From: DASPXY01 sp038227745
Lineage (GTDB): Bacteria; Planctomycetota; Planctomycetia; Gemmatales; Gemmataceae
Reading direction: 5' to 3'
Assembly (NCBI GenBank): GCA_038227745.1
Contig: JBBRPS010000152.1
Coordinates: 1-15,503, forward strand
Length of the DNA stretch: 15,503 nucleotides
Under the pieces are notes generated by a model. It did no database searches. It had not been told where the DNA came from and saw only the letters and a program-made list of their open reading frames with translations. Positions 14,886 to 15,503 of this stretch are shown here, one piece after another. A program made the position numbers and the translations under genes. Every line of letters starts with the position of its first letter. The first letter of the stretch is position 1.

Positions 14886-15503
14886 CAGACTCGTTGGCCG
14901 GCCTGCGGGGCGGGCCTCGCCGACGAGCAGAAAGCGGCCTGCGCCCAGCCCACCGGCGGCTACCTCTGCCCAGGTTGCCGGTGCCGCGCCGAGGACGAGG
15001 CGGCGCCGGTGGTCAAGCCGTGCGCCTGGTGCCAGCGCGAGGTGCGGACGGAGCGCGGCGCCAACCGACCGGGGCTGTTCGTCTGCGGCGACTGCCGCAA
15101 CGACGTCCAGGGCATGATGCGCGACCTGCTCGGCCAGGCCCAGGCCGGCGCCGCCGACCTGCGCGTCCTCCACGGCTACGACATCCTGGAGGAGATCGGG
15201 CACGGCGGTATGGGGGCGGTCTACCTCGCCCGGCACCAGCGCACCGGCGCCGCCGCGGCGATCAAGTTGATGCTGCCGAAGGTCGCCGCCGACGAGGACG
15301 CGGTCGCGCTGTTCCAGCGCGAGATCCGCAACACCATGAGCCTCAGTCATCGCCACGTCGCCCGCCTGCTCGACCACGGCTTCGCCCGCGGCGCCTTCTT
15401 CATGGTGCTGGAGTTCTGCGACGGCGGCACCGCCGAGGATCTGCGCGTCCAGCGCGGGGGAACCCTGCCGGTGGACGAGGCGGTCGAGATCGCGGTGCAG
15501 GCG
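14886..15503 (+). CDS. Zinc-finger Ser/Thr protein kinase, 5' part damaged or missing, 3' end beyond the window
   Basis: The frame is open from the stop TAG 14883-14885 to the window end. Family-like sequence starts at once (WPACGAGLADEQ, YLCPGCRCRAED), yet there is no ATG, GTG or TTG before GTG 15009, which has GAGG 8 nt upstream. Counted from 15009, a Cys-pair finger (CAWC ... CGDC, residues 5-8 and about 26-29) is followed by the kinase domain: glycine loop GHGGMGAV (from 64), catalytic Lys 86 in AIKLM, the alpha-C Glu in FQREIRN, and hinge MVLEFCDGG. The catalytic loop lies outside the window. Related planctomycete kinases often carry an FHA domain before the Cys-rich part. None is seen here, and a Trp (TGG) stands where a Cys (TGC) of the first CxxC would be expected. 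Either the gene starts at 15009 or it is a 5'-truncated copy. Confidence 0.87.

Noticed and set aside
14826..15377. Minus-strand open frame of 183 codons at the right edge
   Set aside because: It is antisense to the kinase, whose glycine loop and catalytic Lys are clear on the plus strand.

Overview
The window reads as a stretch of a large, GC-rich planctomycete chromosome, probably Gemmataceae-like. The clues are an N-terminal signature of the VEALETRFVMS type in front of a Calx-beta domain, a giant TPR/glycosyltransferase protein, a protein kinase with Cys-pair zinc-finger sequences, a DUF7689-type gene and a long DUF4062/NTPase/WD40 protein. This taxonomic placement is an inference from gene style; there is no rRNA gene in the window.

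Left part (1-7653). A minus-strand gene runs off the left edge (start at 2014). It encodes a surface or secreted-type protein with a Calx-beta domain followed by a seven-bladed streptogramin-lyase-like propeller. Divergent from it is a 5.2-kb plus-strand gene with an N-terminal TPR region, three family-2 glycosyltransferase domains, two further TPR blocks and a C-terminal SAM-methyltransferase-like domain. This gene is broken by one frameshift near 3380. The 465-bp space between the two starts holds three dyads spaced exactly 21 bp apart, which together form a perfect 26-bp inverted repeat.

Middle (7138-9672). A minus-strand Rpn/PD-(D/E)XK-like protein has a 12-bp tandem repeat in its linker, and its 3' end runs about 515 bp antisense into the glycosyltransferase gene. 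A translationally coupled pair follows on the plus strand: a 112-aa conserved small protein and a DUF7689-type protein. The second one is cut short, and the truncation point coincides with a promoter-like sequence for the next genes.

Right part (9602-14733). A promoter, a 71-aa winged-helix-like protein and a dGTPase-family HD hydrolase lie on the plus strand. Convergent to them is a 1126-aa STAND protein (DUF4062, P-loop NTPase, eight near-identical WD40 repeats). Both dGTPases and STAND NTPases are established anti-phage protein types, so this is the best candidate for a defence locus. A functional link between the two is inference only.

Right edge (14886-15503). This is the start of a Ser/Thr protein kinase with zinc-finger-like Cys pairs. 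It continues out of the window and appears to lack its usual 5' part.

No rRNA or tRNA genes, CRISPR arrays or intact insertion sequences were seen.
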